NCBI GenBank assembly: GCA_023407575.1
Contig: JAEYLX010000069.1
Span: forward strand, 186,001 to 250,000
Length of the DNA stretch: 64,000 bases
Direction of reading: 5' to 3'
Source of the DNA: Bacillota bacterium
Lineage (GTDB): Bacteria; Bacillota; Clostridia; Lachnospirales; Lachnospiraceae
The notes below the pieces were generated by a model. The model saw nothing but the letters and a program-made list of their open reading frames with translations. It had not been told where the DNA came from and ran no database searches. Position 1 is the first letter of the stretch; every line of letters begins with the position of its first letter. Shown one piece after another: positions 8,229 through 17,916 of this stretch. Both the position numbers and the translations under genes were made by a program.

Positions 8229-8948
8229 TTGCGTAGATTTATTTTAAAAGAAAAGTATGAAGGTCTAATTAACGAATTAATTGAAGACTTTAATAAGAAG
8301 CATAATTATAACTATATAATGGGGCCAAATGCATTATGCTTGATTGAAATCTTATGTGAGAAACTAGATTTAAAACCAGGTATGCGTGTTTTGGATATGG
8401 GGTGTGGAGCTGGTTTCACTTCGATTATATTGGCAAAGGAATATGGAGTAACCGTATTTGCAAATGATTTGTGGTTTCCGGCTACTGAAAACTATGAGCG
8501 TTTTGTCAAGGTAGGAGTAGAGGATCGGGTTTTCCCATTCAATGCTGAGGCACATAATTTACCTTATGCAAGTAATTTTTTTGATGCAGCAATCAGTATT
8601 GATGCATACCATTATTTTGGTACCGATGATTGCTATTTAAGTGACTATTATGCTAAGTTGGTTAAGGAAGGTGGTCAATTTGGAATTGTAAGTCCAGGAC
8701 TTACAAGAGAATTGACAGAAGGACTGCCGGAAAAATTACAGTCATTTTGGGAACCCAATATGTATGCGTGGCACAGTGCAAGATGGTGGCATAATTTATG
8801 GCAACATTCGGGTTTAGTCGAGGTTACATACGCACAGGAAATCCCTGATGGTAAGGGAATCTGGAGAATGACAGCGGATGAGGAGTTACATGAAGCAGAT
8901 ACAGAAAATTACCTTACCTTAATACTTATGACAGCTATTAAGAAATAA
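8229..8948 (+). CDS. Class I SAM-dependent methyltransferase
   Basis: A 239-residue cytoplasmic methyltransferase. Residues about 45-60 hold motif I (VLDMGCGAGFTS) for S-adenosylmethionine binding. The acidic motif II region follows at VFANDLW, and later SIDAYHYFG sits where motif IV is expected. The overall pattern fits the Methyltransf_11/UbiE-like group acting on small molecules; the substrate cannot be inferred. The start is TTG at 8229, chosen because AGGAGG ends eight bases before it. A long structured leader precedes it. Confidence 0.85.
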   Translation: MRRFILKEKYEGLINELIEDFNKKHNYNYIMGPNALCLIEILCEKLDLKPGMRVLDMGCGAGFTSIILAKEYGVTVFANDLWFPATENYERFVKVGVEDRVFPFNAEAHNLPYASNFFDAAISIDAYHYFGTDDCYLSDYYAKLVKEGGQFGIVSPGLTRELTEGLPEKLQSFWEPNMYAWHSARWWHNLWQHSGLVEVTYAQEIPDGKGIWRMTADEELHEADTENYLTLILMTAIKK

Positions 8949-8993
8949 GAAAGTAAAAGACATTTATTAGTAATGCGAATTATTTAATTCAGG

Positions 8994-9033
8994 ATCCCTC
9001 GGGTATGCGGAATAATACCCGAGGGATATTTTT
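8994..9033 (+). terminator. Rho-independent terminator after methyltransferase
   Basis: ATCCCTCGGGTAT (8994-9006) pairs perfectly with ATACCCGAGGGAT (9015-9027), followed by ATTTTT. Confidence 0.9.
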
Positions 9034-9210
9034 ATGCTTATATGATAAGTGATGACTTTAGCTTAGGAAACAATTAGAATATTTAATTAGATTAGTAATA
9101 GATTAAGCTTTGGTTTAAATTAGCAATATTAGTTGAAATAAGGATTCATAGTTAGTATACTGTGTAATGTAGGTTGTTAAATTCTAAACGGTGTTAAGGG
9201 GGAAGATATT

Positions 9211-9849
9211 TTGTTAACGATGTATTTGTGTTTTTTAGCTGGAGGAGTTGTTCTACCTTTTCTAAGTTTTGCCTTTGGGTTTTTATCAGACGGCATCGGT
9301 GCAGATGTAGATGCAGATATCAATACAGATTTTGGCACAGATATAGGTACAGATATTGGAATGGATGCTAGTCCCGATGTTGTAGATGTACCACAAGTAA
9401 CAATAGAAAGTGGAAGCATGATATCTGTTGGTTTACTACCCACTTCCTTTCATGCATTATCAGCATTTGCCATTATCTTTGGTGCAGTAGGTGCTGTAAT
9501 GACATTAAAAAGCATTCCAACAATTATAACCTTACCAGTGGGGCTGGTTTCGGGATATTTAGTTGCTGTTCTGGCACAGACGATACTACAAACTCTTAAA
9601 AAAATTCAAACGAGGAATTATGCTGTAGATGAGAATGAATTACTACTTTATGAAGGTGTTGTGGTGGATACCATTTTACCTGGTCAACTGGGTACGGTAA
9701 GTTTTTTGACCCTGGAAGAAATTAGAGTGAGCTATCCAGCGATTTGTAGTGATGAAACTTTAAAACTGGAAACAGGAAAGCAAGTTAAGGTTATTGAAAA
9801 AAGAGAAGGTGTATTTATCGTAGAACCTAAACATAAATATGAGCAGTGA
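9211..9849 (+). CDS. NfeD-like membrane protein paired with flotillin
   Basis: 212 residues: an N-terminal hydrophobic helix, an Asp-rich low-complexity segment at about 28-60 with GTDIG/DADI repeats, two hydrophobic helices at about 80-130, and a C-terminal soluble beta domain (about 145-205) like the OB-fold of NfeD proteins. The following gene encodes a flotillin, the same pairing as yuaF-yuaG in Bacillus subtilis. NfeD proteins are thought to work with their SPFH partners in membrane microdomains. The start is TTG at 9211, preceded by AGGGGGAAG; ATG 9220 is a possible alternative. The gap to the flotillin gene is 34 bp. Confidence 0.75.
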   Translation: MLTMYLCFLAGGVVLPFLSFAFGFLSDGIGADVDADINTDFGTDIGTDIGMDASPDVVDVPQVTIESGSMISVGLLPTSFHALSAFAIIFGAVGAVMTLKSIPTIITLPVGLVSGYLVAVLAQTILQTLKKIQTRNYAVDENELLLYEGVVVDTILPGQLGTVSFLTLEEIRVSYPAICSDETLKLETGKQVKVIEKREGVFIVEPKHKYEQ

Positions 9850-9883
9850 TGCAAAATGCATTTAAAATAAAGGAGGATAATAT

Positions 9884-11464
9884 ATGTTATTGGTAAGTCT
9901 GGATGGGGCAAACTTGACCCCAATCATTATCACAGTATTAGCTGTGGTAGCAATCATCATACTTTTTTCGGTTATCTTTAGTATGTGGAAAAAGGTTCCA
10001 CAGGATAAGGCCATGGTTGTTACCGGTTGGAGAAAAAGAATTATTACAGGTGGTGGTGGTCTGGTTATTCCTGTATTGGAACGTACAGATACCATATCTC
10101 TTGGTAATATTCAGTTAAATATTAACACCTCACAAACTATGTCATCTCAGGGTGTACCGATTGACGTAGCTGGTACTGCAGTAATTAAAGTCCGTAATAC
10201 CAGAGAAAGTATCTATGCGGCAATTGAGCAGTTTATTGGTAATAATGAAATGCAGATTCAGAAGTCCATTTCAGATCAGGTTACTTTAATTCTGGAAGGT
10301 AAGCTTCGTGAAATCGTTGCTTCTATGACGGTTGAGCAAATCTATAATGATAGAGAAGCATTTTCTGCAAAAGTACAGGAAGTAGTTGGTACAAAAATTG
10401 GTGAAATGGGTCTTGAGCTTAAGGACTTCTCCATTAAAGATGTAAATGATACCAATGGATACATAAGAGCTCTTGGTGCTAAACAGATTGCCGAAAAGAA
10501 AAAGGATGCAGAAATTGCACAGGCTATTGCTTTAAAGGAAGAGAACATTAAGAAATCAGAAGCGACCAAAGAAGGTGAGAAAGCTCGTCTCGAAGCACAA
10601 ACGGAAGTTAGTGCAGCAATGAAAGCGAAAGAGGTTAGAGAAGCAGATTTTAGAAGTGAGCAAGAATCGGCGAAGGCAAAAGCAGATGCTGCCTATGAGA
10701 TTCAAAAGAGTATCACAGATAAAGATGTTATTGCAGCCCAGATGGAAGCTGATATTTTAAAACAGATTAAGCAGAAGGAACTTCAAGAAGCACAGATGCA
10801 GGTTGAGATTGCGAGAGAGTTAAAGCAGATCGAACTGGAACAACGTCGTGCAGAGAAGACGCGACAGGAATTAAAAACTACTGTAGTTGAACCTGCTAAT
10901 GCTGACAGAGAGCAGAAGATGGCAGAGGCAGATGCTGAAAAATATACCAAGATTGCAGAAGCACAAGCAAGAGCGGAAGCCAAAAAAGCGGAGGCAAATG
11001 CGGAGGCGGAAGCTATTTTAATGAAAGCTAGAGCAGAAGCAGATGCAGCAACTCTTAGCGGTGAAGCAAGAGCGAAAGCAATAGCAGCTGTAGGTTTAGC
11101 AGAGGCGGAAGCGATCAAGGCAAAAGGTATTGCTGAAGCTGAAGCAATGCAGAAGAAGGCAGAAGCATATAAGAACTATACCGGTGCAGCGATGGCAGAT
11201 AAGCTTATTGATAAGTTACCGGAGCTTGCCAGAGCAGTTGCAGAACCGCTTAGCCAGATCTCCGATATCAAGATTTATGGCGGTGGAGTGGAAAGCGTAA
11301 CAGACAATGTGCCAACCGTACTCGCTAAGGTTTTTGAGACAGTTCAGAGTTCTGTTGGTATTGATATGAAAAATATAGTTATGGCGGATAGCTTTGATGC
11401 AAAGACCACTAAGAATATCAATGTGACTGGTCTTGAGGGTCACCTATTAAATGAAATTGAATAA
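9884..11464 (+). CDS. floT: Flotillin (SPFH-domain membrane scaffold protein)
   Basis: 526 residues: a hydrophobic N-terminal membrane segment (about 10-30), the SPFH domain (about 35-215), then a long Ala/Glu/Lys-rich heptad region (about 220-430) with repeated AEA motifs typical of flotillins, and a short C-terminal domain. Bacterial FloT/YuaG organises functional membrane microdomains and affects signalling, secretion and cell shape. GGAGG lies seven bases before the ATG at 9884. It forms a probable operon with the upstream NfeD-like gene and ends at a strong terminator. The repetitive coiled coil creates long open frames on the other strand, which are not genes. Confidence 0.92.
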   Translation: MLLVSLDGANLTPIIITVLAVVAIIILFSVIFSMWKKVPQDKAMVVTGWRKRIITGGGGLVIPVLERTDTISLGNIQLNINTSQTMSSQGVPIDVAGTAVIKVRNTRESIYAAIEQFIGNNEMQIQKSISDQVTLILEGKLREIVASMTVEQIYNDREAFSAKVQEVVGTKIGEMGLELKDFSIKDVNDTNGYIRALGAKQIAEKKKDAEIAQAIALKEENIKKSEATKEGEKARLEAQTEVSAAMKAKEVREADFRSEQESAKAKADAAYEIQKSITDKDVIAAQMEADILKQIKQKELQEAQMQVEIARELKQIELEQRRAEKTRQELKTTVVEPANADREQKMAEADAEKYTKIAEAQARAEAKKAEANAEAEAILMKARAEADAATLSGEARAKAIAAVGLAEAEAIKAKGIAEAEAMQKKAEAYKNYTGAAMADKLIDKLPELARAVAEPLSQISDIKIYGGGVESVTDNVPTVLAKVFETVQSSVGIDMKNIVMADSFDAKTTKNINVTGLEGHLLNEIE

Positions 11465-11479
11465 AAAGCAGAATTAACG

Positions 11480-11528
11480 AATCCTTCTATTAAGGTGTAA
11501 AAAGAACCTTAATAGGAGGATTTTTTTT
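11480..11528 (+). terminator. Rho-independent terminator after flotillin
   Basis: AATCCTTCTATTAAGGT (11480-11496) pairs with ACCTTAATAGGAGGATT (11506-11522) with one mismatch, followed by eight T. The rest of the 317-bp gap to 11781 holds a TATAAT at 11683-11688 without a clear -35 and the next ribosome binding site; I see nothing else. Confidence 0.9.
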
Positions 11529-11781
11529 GAAATGAGTTAGCAGACGCCTCTAGAGCTTAAGCGCCAGTAGAAGTTTACTTGAAAAAGAAGTTATAACAAT
11601 TACATGAGATAATTTAATGGAAGAGTAAGATAACATAACAAATTTTAATATATATTAATATTTTTTGTTATAAATGGCACAATATAATATTGCGTCGTTT
11701 TAATACAAATGCTATTAACAGTTATCGAGAATTAATTATTTAAAGAAAAGGATTTCTTTATTATAAGGAGGAGTATAGAAA

Positions 11782-14700
11782 TTGCTGATCATGACTCAAG
11801 GAATCAATTTTTATATTAATACACCAATCCGAATTGTTGTTTTAATTATATTACTGACGTTAATTATATGTATTCTTATTTTTTTGTATCATCGTTTTAA
11901 TCATTTCACGAGAAAGGTTCGTTTTCCTATCCACTCCTTGGGTAGTGATGGAGGTCTTGGACCAAAGGACTGGGAAAAACACATGACAGAGCTTGCTTCT
12001 GAACATAAGCAGGTTAGTTTGTTTAGCTATAGCTTTGTCCTGGATGACTATAATCAGATTGCTTATAAAAAATTAAATAAAATTCGAGACAATATATCTG
12101 AAATATCAGCAGATATTATCTCCCTTATTCCCGCTGCAAGGTGGCTTTTTGATAATTTTCAGATGATGTACAGAGAAATAAAAAAGGTTAGAAGTTCGGG
12201 AAATAGTTATGAGATATTGCCCATATTAAAAGCAAAAGAATATCGTGGTTTTCCGCGTGTTTATATTGTGGCTAAGAGAATGGTGGCGCTTTCTGGCGGG
12301 CATCTTAGTGAAGAAAATATCTCTGTCATGTTATCTGCATACCAAAAGGAGATTCCACTTACTGATAAAGAGTTATGGGTGCTTCCAGAAATGCTGGGTT
12401 TCTGTCTCTTGGAAAGTATTATAGAGGTAGCTGAAGAAATTATCCAAATGGTTGATATTAAAGCAAAAGCAGAAAGCTTCATTCGTGCAAGGTTAAAACC
12501 TTCCAACGGAATTACTGATATTTCAGCTTTACTTACAGTGCTTGAGCCAGAGGTTAGAAATAATTATTCCTTTCATGCGCATGTAGTGTATCTTCTTAAA
12601 AATATGTCCTTTGATGAAGGGGCTATTCAAAGATACATGGAGTACCATTTTGATACTAAGAGCAAAATGTTCAAATCCTCCCAGCTGTTTTTGGAGGAGG
12701 GTAAAATTGAATCCATTCTTGAGACTAAGATTCGAGCCTTCATCGTCAGCCTTAGAGATATTAATGAATTTGATGAAGAACGTTTTTATTCACAATATTC
12801 TTGCTTGGAACAAATACTGTCTAAGGACCCAGAAGGTATTTATGAAAAGATGGATTCAGAAGCCAGAGGGTTATATCGTGGGGCAATTGTGAAGCTTTCC
12901 TTAAAATATCGTATGAGCGAAGAAAAATTAGCAACGGATTGCTTAGAACTAGCAATATCAGGCCATAAGGATCTGCATAGGGATCATCATGTAGGAACCT
13001 ATCTGCTGGGTAGCGGTTATCCCTTATTAAAGGCAAAGGCATTGGGACGGCAGATGCCTGCAACAATTAAGAAGACAAGAAACAAAAAAGGGTTCTTTTA
13101 TTTTTTATGCTTTGGGATTCTTTATCTGCTAATTAATCTATGTCTTTTTTATTTAATACAAGCAGTAGGAAATATTACAAACTATTCAACGATCATAATA
13201 CTTTTAATTGCTGCATTTCCTCTACTAATGGGAATCTCCCTGGAACTGAACAACTTTTTATTTACAAGAAATATTGCAGTAAAGAAATTACCTTCCCTGG
13301 ACTATGTTAATGAGATACCCAATGAGGCAAGAACTTTTATTATTATGCCTGTGATTGTCTCGTCCAAAGACCAAGGGCTAACTTATATGGAGCGCCTTCA
13401 AAAGCACTATTTGGCAAATATGCAGAATAACCTGTACTTTGCTCTATTAATTGACTTTGAAGATTCGCCGGATCAGTTTATGCCGAAAGATGAGATTATT
13501 CAAAATGCTTTAGTAACAAAAATGAAGGAGCTCAATGAGCTTTACCCTTCCGATTCCCAACGATTTTCCTTGTTCTTTCGCTATCGAAAATGGAATAAAG
13601 CAGAGAACTGCTATATGGGGTGGGAACGTAAGAGGGGTAAGCTGGAAGAGTTTAATAATCTATTAAATGGATTATCAAAGGAGCAGACAAGTTTCTCTAC
13701 AATATTGACAGATGAAGCACTCCTTGAGACCTTTCAATATGTTATAACCTTAGATGCCGATACAAATCTACTAAGAGAGAATGCAGCAAAGCTGGTTGGA
13801 ATTATAGATCATCCCTTAAACCGACCAATGCTTGATGTAGCAGGAAGTAAGGTAATGGAGGGTTATGTTATTATACAACCCTCCGTAAGAAATCATATTG
13901 TTTCTAAAAGCGGAAGTCGTTTTGCGGAAATTTTTGGTGGAGAATCAGGTCTTGCCAATTATTCAGCAGTAATCTCTGATATTTATCAGGACATTTTCGA
14001 TCAAGGTATTTATACAGGGAAAGGAATTTATGATGTTAAAGCATTCCATAAATTACTTCATAATACCATTCCAGAAAATAGGGTGTTAAGCCATGATTTA
14101 CTGGAAAGTTGTTACGCTAGAACTGCTTTCTCCAGTACAGCTAAGATAATGGATACCTTTCCAACCAGTGTTCTATCCTTTGCAAAAAGAGAGCATCGAT
14201 GGATTCGAGGTGATTGGCAGCTTCTGCCTTGGCTCTTCTGGAGTCGGAAGGTGCACGGAAAAACATTATGTCCTTTAGCAAAATGGAAAATCTTTGATAA
14301 CTTAAGGCGTAGTTTGGTACCGTTAAGTAAGATAGTTTTTATCCTGCTCAATTTGGCATATTTTCCTGATGTTTTTTACTTGTGGCTGCCATTAATTTTC
14401 TTTAATGATGCATTTACTTTTTTTGTGCTTTTAATCTCTATTTTAAAGCAAAAACTATTTCGTCCTAAACTTGTTTTGGTCTATAAGAGTTTTCTTATGG
14501 AGTTATGTACAATTGTTGAACGTGCATATGTTGAATTTGCCATTACACCCTATAGAGCTTATATAGCTACGGATGCTATGATAAGAACTATGTATCGTCT
14601 TTTCATAAGTAAAAAGAATTTATTACGATGGAATACAGCTGAATCGGTGGATGCGGCTATCATTAATACCAGAAGAGGGTATTTTCTTACGATGTACAGT

Positions 14701-17700
14701 TCCCTAATTCCAGCAGCAATCATAGTAGGATTATTGATAGTTAGGGAAGTACCTCCAATTGCAATACTAATTTACATTATAGTAACATTAGTATGGGGTA
14801 TGGCGTACCACTTGGCATATAATTTAAGCCAACCAAAGAACCTGGGTGCGAACGAAGACAAAGAAGATACGGAATTATTGCTGGATACAGCAAGAAGGAC
14901 CTGGCAGTTTTTTAAGACGTATTCTACAAGAAGTAATAATTGGTTGTGTCCTGATAATGTTCAGCTAGCTGCCACAGAAAAAGAAAGTGATAAGACGTCA
15001 CCCACGAATATTGGCTTGCAGGTTCTATCTATTCTATCAGCCAGAGATTTTGGATTTGAGACACTTAGTTCTACAATTACCAGGTTAGAACTATTGATGG
15101 ATACGATACAAAGACTGGATAAATGGAAGGGACATCTGTATAACTGGTACGATATTAGAACACTTGAGGTCCTTAACCCTGCTTATATTTCTACAGTAGA
15201 CAGCGGTAATTACCTTGGGCACTTGATTGCATTAAAAAATGGACTTCTGGAACAAATCAAGAAACCAATAATTCCTCATAATTTGGTGGAGGAGTTACGA
15301 TATGCTATTAAAGAAAGTAATAAAGAATTAGTTCGTGGAAATAAACAAAATCAATGTGATTGCCATAAGCTTCAGGATGACTATGATACTTTAGGTGAGT
15401 TTGTAGAGGATATCACAGACATCTGGGATGATTTAAGCGGTAAGGATATTAAACGCACAGAGAATAGTTGTTCCTGTAATGAGTTATTAAGTAAAGTGGA
15501 AGGTATTGTTAGTGAAATAGCAGACTTCAAGTTAAAAGAACTAAGCTTTGCGTCCTATCCCACATTAACTAAGCTTGCTGAGGATGACAATAAGTATGCA
15601 AAAACAATGGTAAATAGAATTAAAACCCTTTGCAATCGAATTGATTATATCCATGCAAATGTAGATTTCAGCTTCTTATTTAATGAGAAAAGAATGCTGT
15701 TTCATATTGGTTATCATGTATCCAACCATGTACTAGATGGAGGGTGTTATGATTTATTAGCATCCGAATCTGCTCTAACAAGCTTGCTGGCAATTGCAAG
15801 AAATGATGTTCCGTTAAAGCACTGGTTCAAGCTCGGAAGACCAATGACAATGGTGAATGGTAATCCCTGCTTTGTATCCTGGAGTGGAACTATGTTTGAA
15901 TACCTGATGCCTAAACTTGTATTTAAAGAATATGAAGGTTCGGTTTACGAAGAGACAGCAAAGGCAGCAGTATTGCAGCAAATGATTTATGCAGAAGAAT
16001 CTAATATTCCCTGGGGTATTTCTGAATCACAGTATTATCGCTTTGATTTAAATTCGAACTATCAGTATAAAGCGTTTGGGGTACCAAAGATAAGTTTGCA
16101 GCCAGTAAGAAAAACCTCCATGGTTGTTACACCTTATGCAACAGTTTTGGCTTTGGAATATGCCGAGGAGGAAGGTATTAAAAATCTGAAACGACTTATG
16201 GATCAAGGGGTATATGGAGACTATGGTTTCTATGAAGCAATAGATTTTAATCTACCAAATGCAGCTGAAATGACGCCTTATTGCATCGTAAGATCTTATA
16301 TGGCACATCATCAGGGCATGATTCTGGTTGCAATTAATAATTTTCTTCATCACGGTATTATGCGCGAGCGTTTCCACTCCGAGGCTATCATTCGTGCAAC
16401 TGAGGTTTTATTAGAAGAAAGACGACAATCCCATTTGATTTCAATTGCAAAACGTGGATATACCATAAAATCAGGTAAACCTTTATTTAAAGAAGATATG
16501 TATAGTAATCGTTATGTAAATAGTGTCACACCAGAAATTCCGGTTGCGAACTATTTAAATAACAATCGATACTCTGTAATGATTACCTCGGACGGAGATG
16601 GGTTTAGTAAGTTTGGGGATATGATGTTATATCGCTGGAGAGCCGATCTATATGCAAATACAGGTAACTATATTTATATTATGGATAAGCAAAAAGGTAA
16701 GCTCTGGAGTACGGCGTATCAACCAACAAAAACGGAACCGGATGAATATCAAGTGTTATTTACTCCCCATCAAGCGGAATTCAAACGAAGGGATGGAGAC
16801 ATTTCAACTCGAACAATTGTAAGTTTGGATCCGGATCATCATATTGAATTACGAAAGGTAAGTATAACCAACAACAGCAATCAGGACAGAGCCTTTGAAC
16901 TTACTAGTTATCTTGAGGTTGTTGGAGATACGCACATGGCGGAGCTTAGTCATCCTGCTTTTAATAAATTATTTGTGGAAAGTGATTTTCTGACAGAGCA
17001 AGATATCTTCTTATCAAAGAGGAGAAGTAAGAAGGAAAGTAATTATCCCTATGTTCTTCAAATGATTCGTTCTGCGACGCCTTTAACCAGAAGAATAGAG
17101 TATGAAAATGATAGAAAGCGATTTATTGGTCGAAATCATACATTGCAAAATCCGGAAGCTGTTATAGGAAGTATTTCATTTTCAAACCAGGCAGGCTTTT
17201 GTAATGATCCAATTATGAGCTTGCGGGCACAAGTAGTAGTAAAAGCTGGTGAGACTTCTTGTATTACCTTTGTTACAGGTATTTGTGAAACTAAAGAAGA
17301 AGCAATAAAGATTGGTGAAGAGCTAAGTGTTGCTTACCGTATTGATGATATTTTTGAAAAATTCCGCCTTCAAAAAGATATTGAACTTAAATATCTGGAA
17401 ATAACAAGAGCACAAATGAATGCCTTCCAAAACTTAATCAGCCCAATTTTTTATCCTGCGAGAAAATATCGTGGACCTGTTGAAAATTTAAGACGTAATT
17501 TCAAAAATCAAAGCTTCTTGTGGAAATTTGGAGTATCTGGAGATAATCCAATCCTATTATTAAAGGTGCAATCCATTGAAGAGGCAGGGGTAATTAAAGA
17601 GGTTCTTAAGGCATATGAGTATCTAAGAATTAATCATGTTATGGTAGATTTAATTATTCTGATTGATGCAAAACATGGCTATCTTCAGGAGGTAGACGAT

Positions 17701-17904
17701 CTTATTAATGATATGACAAGTTCCTTACGAATACATGACAGTGTGGATGAAAAACGAAGCTTCTTCATGATACACACCTATCAGATGATACCTGCTGAAA
17801 TTGATTTACTTTTCACTGTTGCAAGAATCGTATTTTCTGATAAAACAGGCATCTATTTTCGTAATTTAAAAGAGCATTTAAATGAGTTTTATGTAGAGGA
17901 ATAG
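11782..17904 (+). CDS. Cyclic beta-1,2-glucan synthase, N-terminal part (GT84 and glycoamylase-like domains)
   Basis: A 2040-residue membrane protein matching the first part of NdvB/ChvB-type cyclic beta-1,2-glucan synthases, which make glucan from UDP-glucose. A membrane helix lies at about 10-32 and two more at about 430-490. The GT84 catalytic domain has LDADTN near residue 657, HDLLES near 770 and RHRWIRGDWQ near 804. Further membrane helices (about 855-990) follow, then a glycoamylase-like domain (about 1080-1560, with WSGTMFEY and MAHHQGM) and a carbohydrate-binding GH94-type beta-sandwich region to the end. The start is TTG with GGAGGA upstream. In the known synthases the GH94 phosphorylase domain is part of the same chain; here it is the next gene. 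Confidence 0.88.
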   Translation: MLIMTQGINFYINTPIRIVVLIILLTLIICILIFLYHRFNHFTRKVRFPIHSLGSDGGLGPKDWEKHMTELASEHKQVSLFSYSFVLDDYNQIAYKKLNKIRDNISEISADIISLIPAARWLFDNFQMMYREIKKVRSSGNSYEILPILKAKEYRGFPRVYIVAKRMVALSGGHLSEENISVMLSAYQKEIPLTDKELWVLPEMLGFCLLESIIEVAEEIIQMVDIKAKAESFIRARLKPSNGITDISALLTVLEPEVRNNYSFHAHVVYLLKNMSFDEGAIQRYMEYHFDTKSKMFKSSQLFLEEGKIESILETKIRAFIVSLRDINEFDEERFYSQYSCLEQILSKDPEGIYEKMDSEARGLYRGAIVKLSLKYRMSEEKLATDCLELAISGHKDLHRDHHVGTYLLGSGYPLLKAKALGRQMPATIKKTRNKKGFFYFLCFGILYLLINLCLFYLIQAVGNITNYSTIIILLIAAFPLLMGISLELNNFLFTRNIAVKKLPSLDYVNEIPNEARTFIIMPVIVSSKDQGLTYMERLQKHYLANMQNNLYFALLIDFEDSPDQFMPKDEIIQNALVTKMKELNELYPSDSQRFSLFFRYRKWNKAENCYMGWERKRGKLEEFNNLLNGLSKEQTSFSTILTDEALLETFQYVITLDADTNLLRENAAKLVGIIDHPLNRPMLDVAGSKVMEGYVIIQPSVRNHIVSKSGSRFAEIFGGESGLANYSAVISDIYQDIFDQGIYTGKGIYDVKAFHKLLHNTIPENRVLSHDLLESCYARTAFSSTAKIMDTFPTSVLSFAKREHRWIRGDWQLLPWLFWSRKVHGKTLCPLAKWKIFDNLRRSLVPLSKIVFILLNLAYFPDVFYLWLPLIFFNDAFTFFVLLISILKQKLFRPKLVLVYKSFLMELCTIVERAYVEFAITPYRAYIATDAMIRTMYRLFISKKNLLRWNTAESVDAAIINTRRGYFLTMYSSLIPAAIIVGLLIVREVPPIAILIYIIVTLVWGMAYHLAYNLSQPKNLGANEDKEDTELLLDTARRTWQFFKTYSTRSNNWLCPDNVQLAATEKESDKTSPTNIGLQVLSILSARDFGFETLSSTITRLELLMDTIQRLDKWKGHLYNWYDIRTLEVLNPAYISTVDSGNYLGHLIALKNGLLEQIKKPIIPHNLVEELRYAIKESNKELVRGNKQNQCDCHKLQDDYDTLGEFVEDITDIWDDLSGKDIKRTENSCSCNELLSKVEGIVSEIADFKLKELSFASYPTLTKLAEDDNKYAKTMVNRIKTLCNRIDYIHANVDFSFLFNEKRMLFHIGYHVSNHVLDGGCYDLLASESALTSLLAIARNDVPLKHWFKLGRPMTMVNGNPCFVSWSGTMFEYLMPKLVFKEYEGSVYEETAKAAVLQQMIYAEESNIPWGISESQYYRFDLNSNYQYKAFGVPKISLQPVRKTSMVVTPYATVLALEYAEEEGIKNLKRLMDQGVYGDYGFYEAIDFNLPNAAEMTPYCIVRSYMAHHQGMILVAINNFLHHGIMRERFHSEAIIRATEVLLEERRQSHLISIAKRGYTIKSGKPLFKEDMYSNRYVNSVTPEIPVANYLNNNRYSVMITSDGDGFSKFGDMMLYRWRADLYANTGNYIYIMDKQKGKLWSTAYQPTKTEPDEYQVLFTPHQAEFKRRDGDISTRTIVSLDPDHHIELRKVSITNNSNQDRAFELTSYLEVVGDTHMAELSHPAFNKLFVESDFLTEQDIFLSKRRSKKESNYPYVLQMIRSATPLTRRIEYENDRKRFIGRNHTLQNPEAVIGSISFSNQAGFCNDPIMSLRAQVVVKAGETSCITFVTGICETKEEAIKIGEELSVAYRIDDIFEKFRLQKDIELKYLEITRAQMNAFQNLISPIFYPARKYRGPVENLRRNFKNQSFLWKFGVSGDNPILLLKVQSIEEAGVIKEVLKAYEYLRINHVMVDLIILIDAKHGYLQEVDDLINDMTSSLRIHDSVDEKRSFFMIHTYQMIPAEIDLLFTVARIVFSDKTGIYFRNLKEHLNEFYVEE

Positions 17905-17916
17905 GAGGTGTAGGAT

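Noticed and set aside
10342..11118. Long minus-strand open frames within the flotillin gene
   Set aside because: They mirror the Ala/Glu-rich coiled coil of flotillin, are low-complexity Ala/Ser-rich, and have no ribosome binding site.
17902..17916. Frameshift or stop readthrough joining the two glucan synthase genes
   Set aside because: The frame is the same but two TAG codons intervene, and a complete ribosome binding site with a TTG start is present, so a separate start is simpler.
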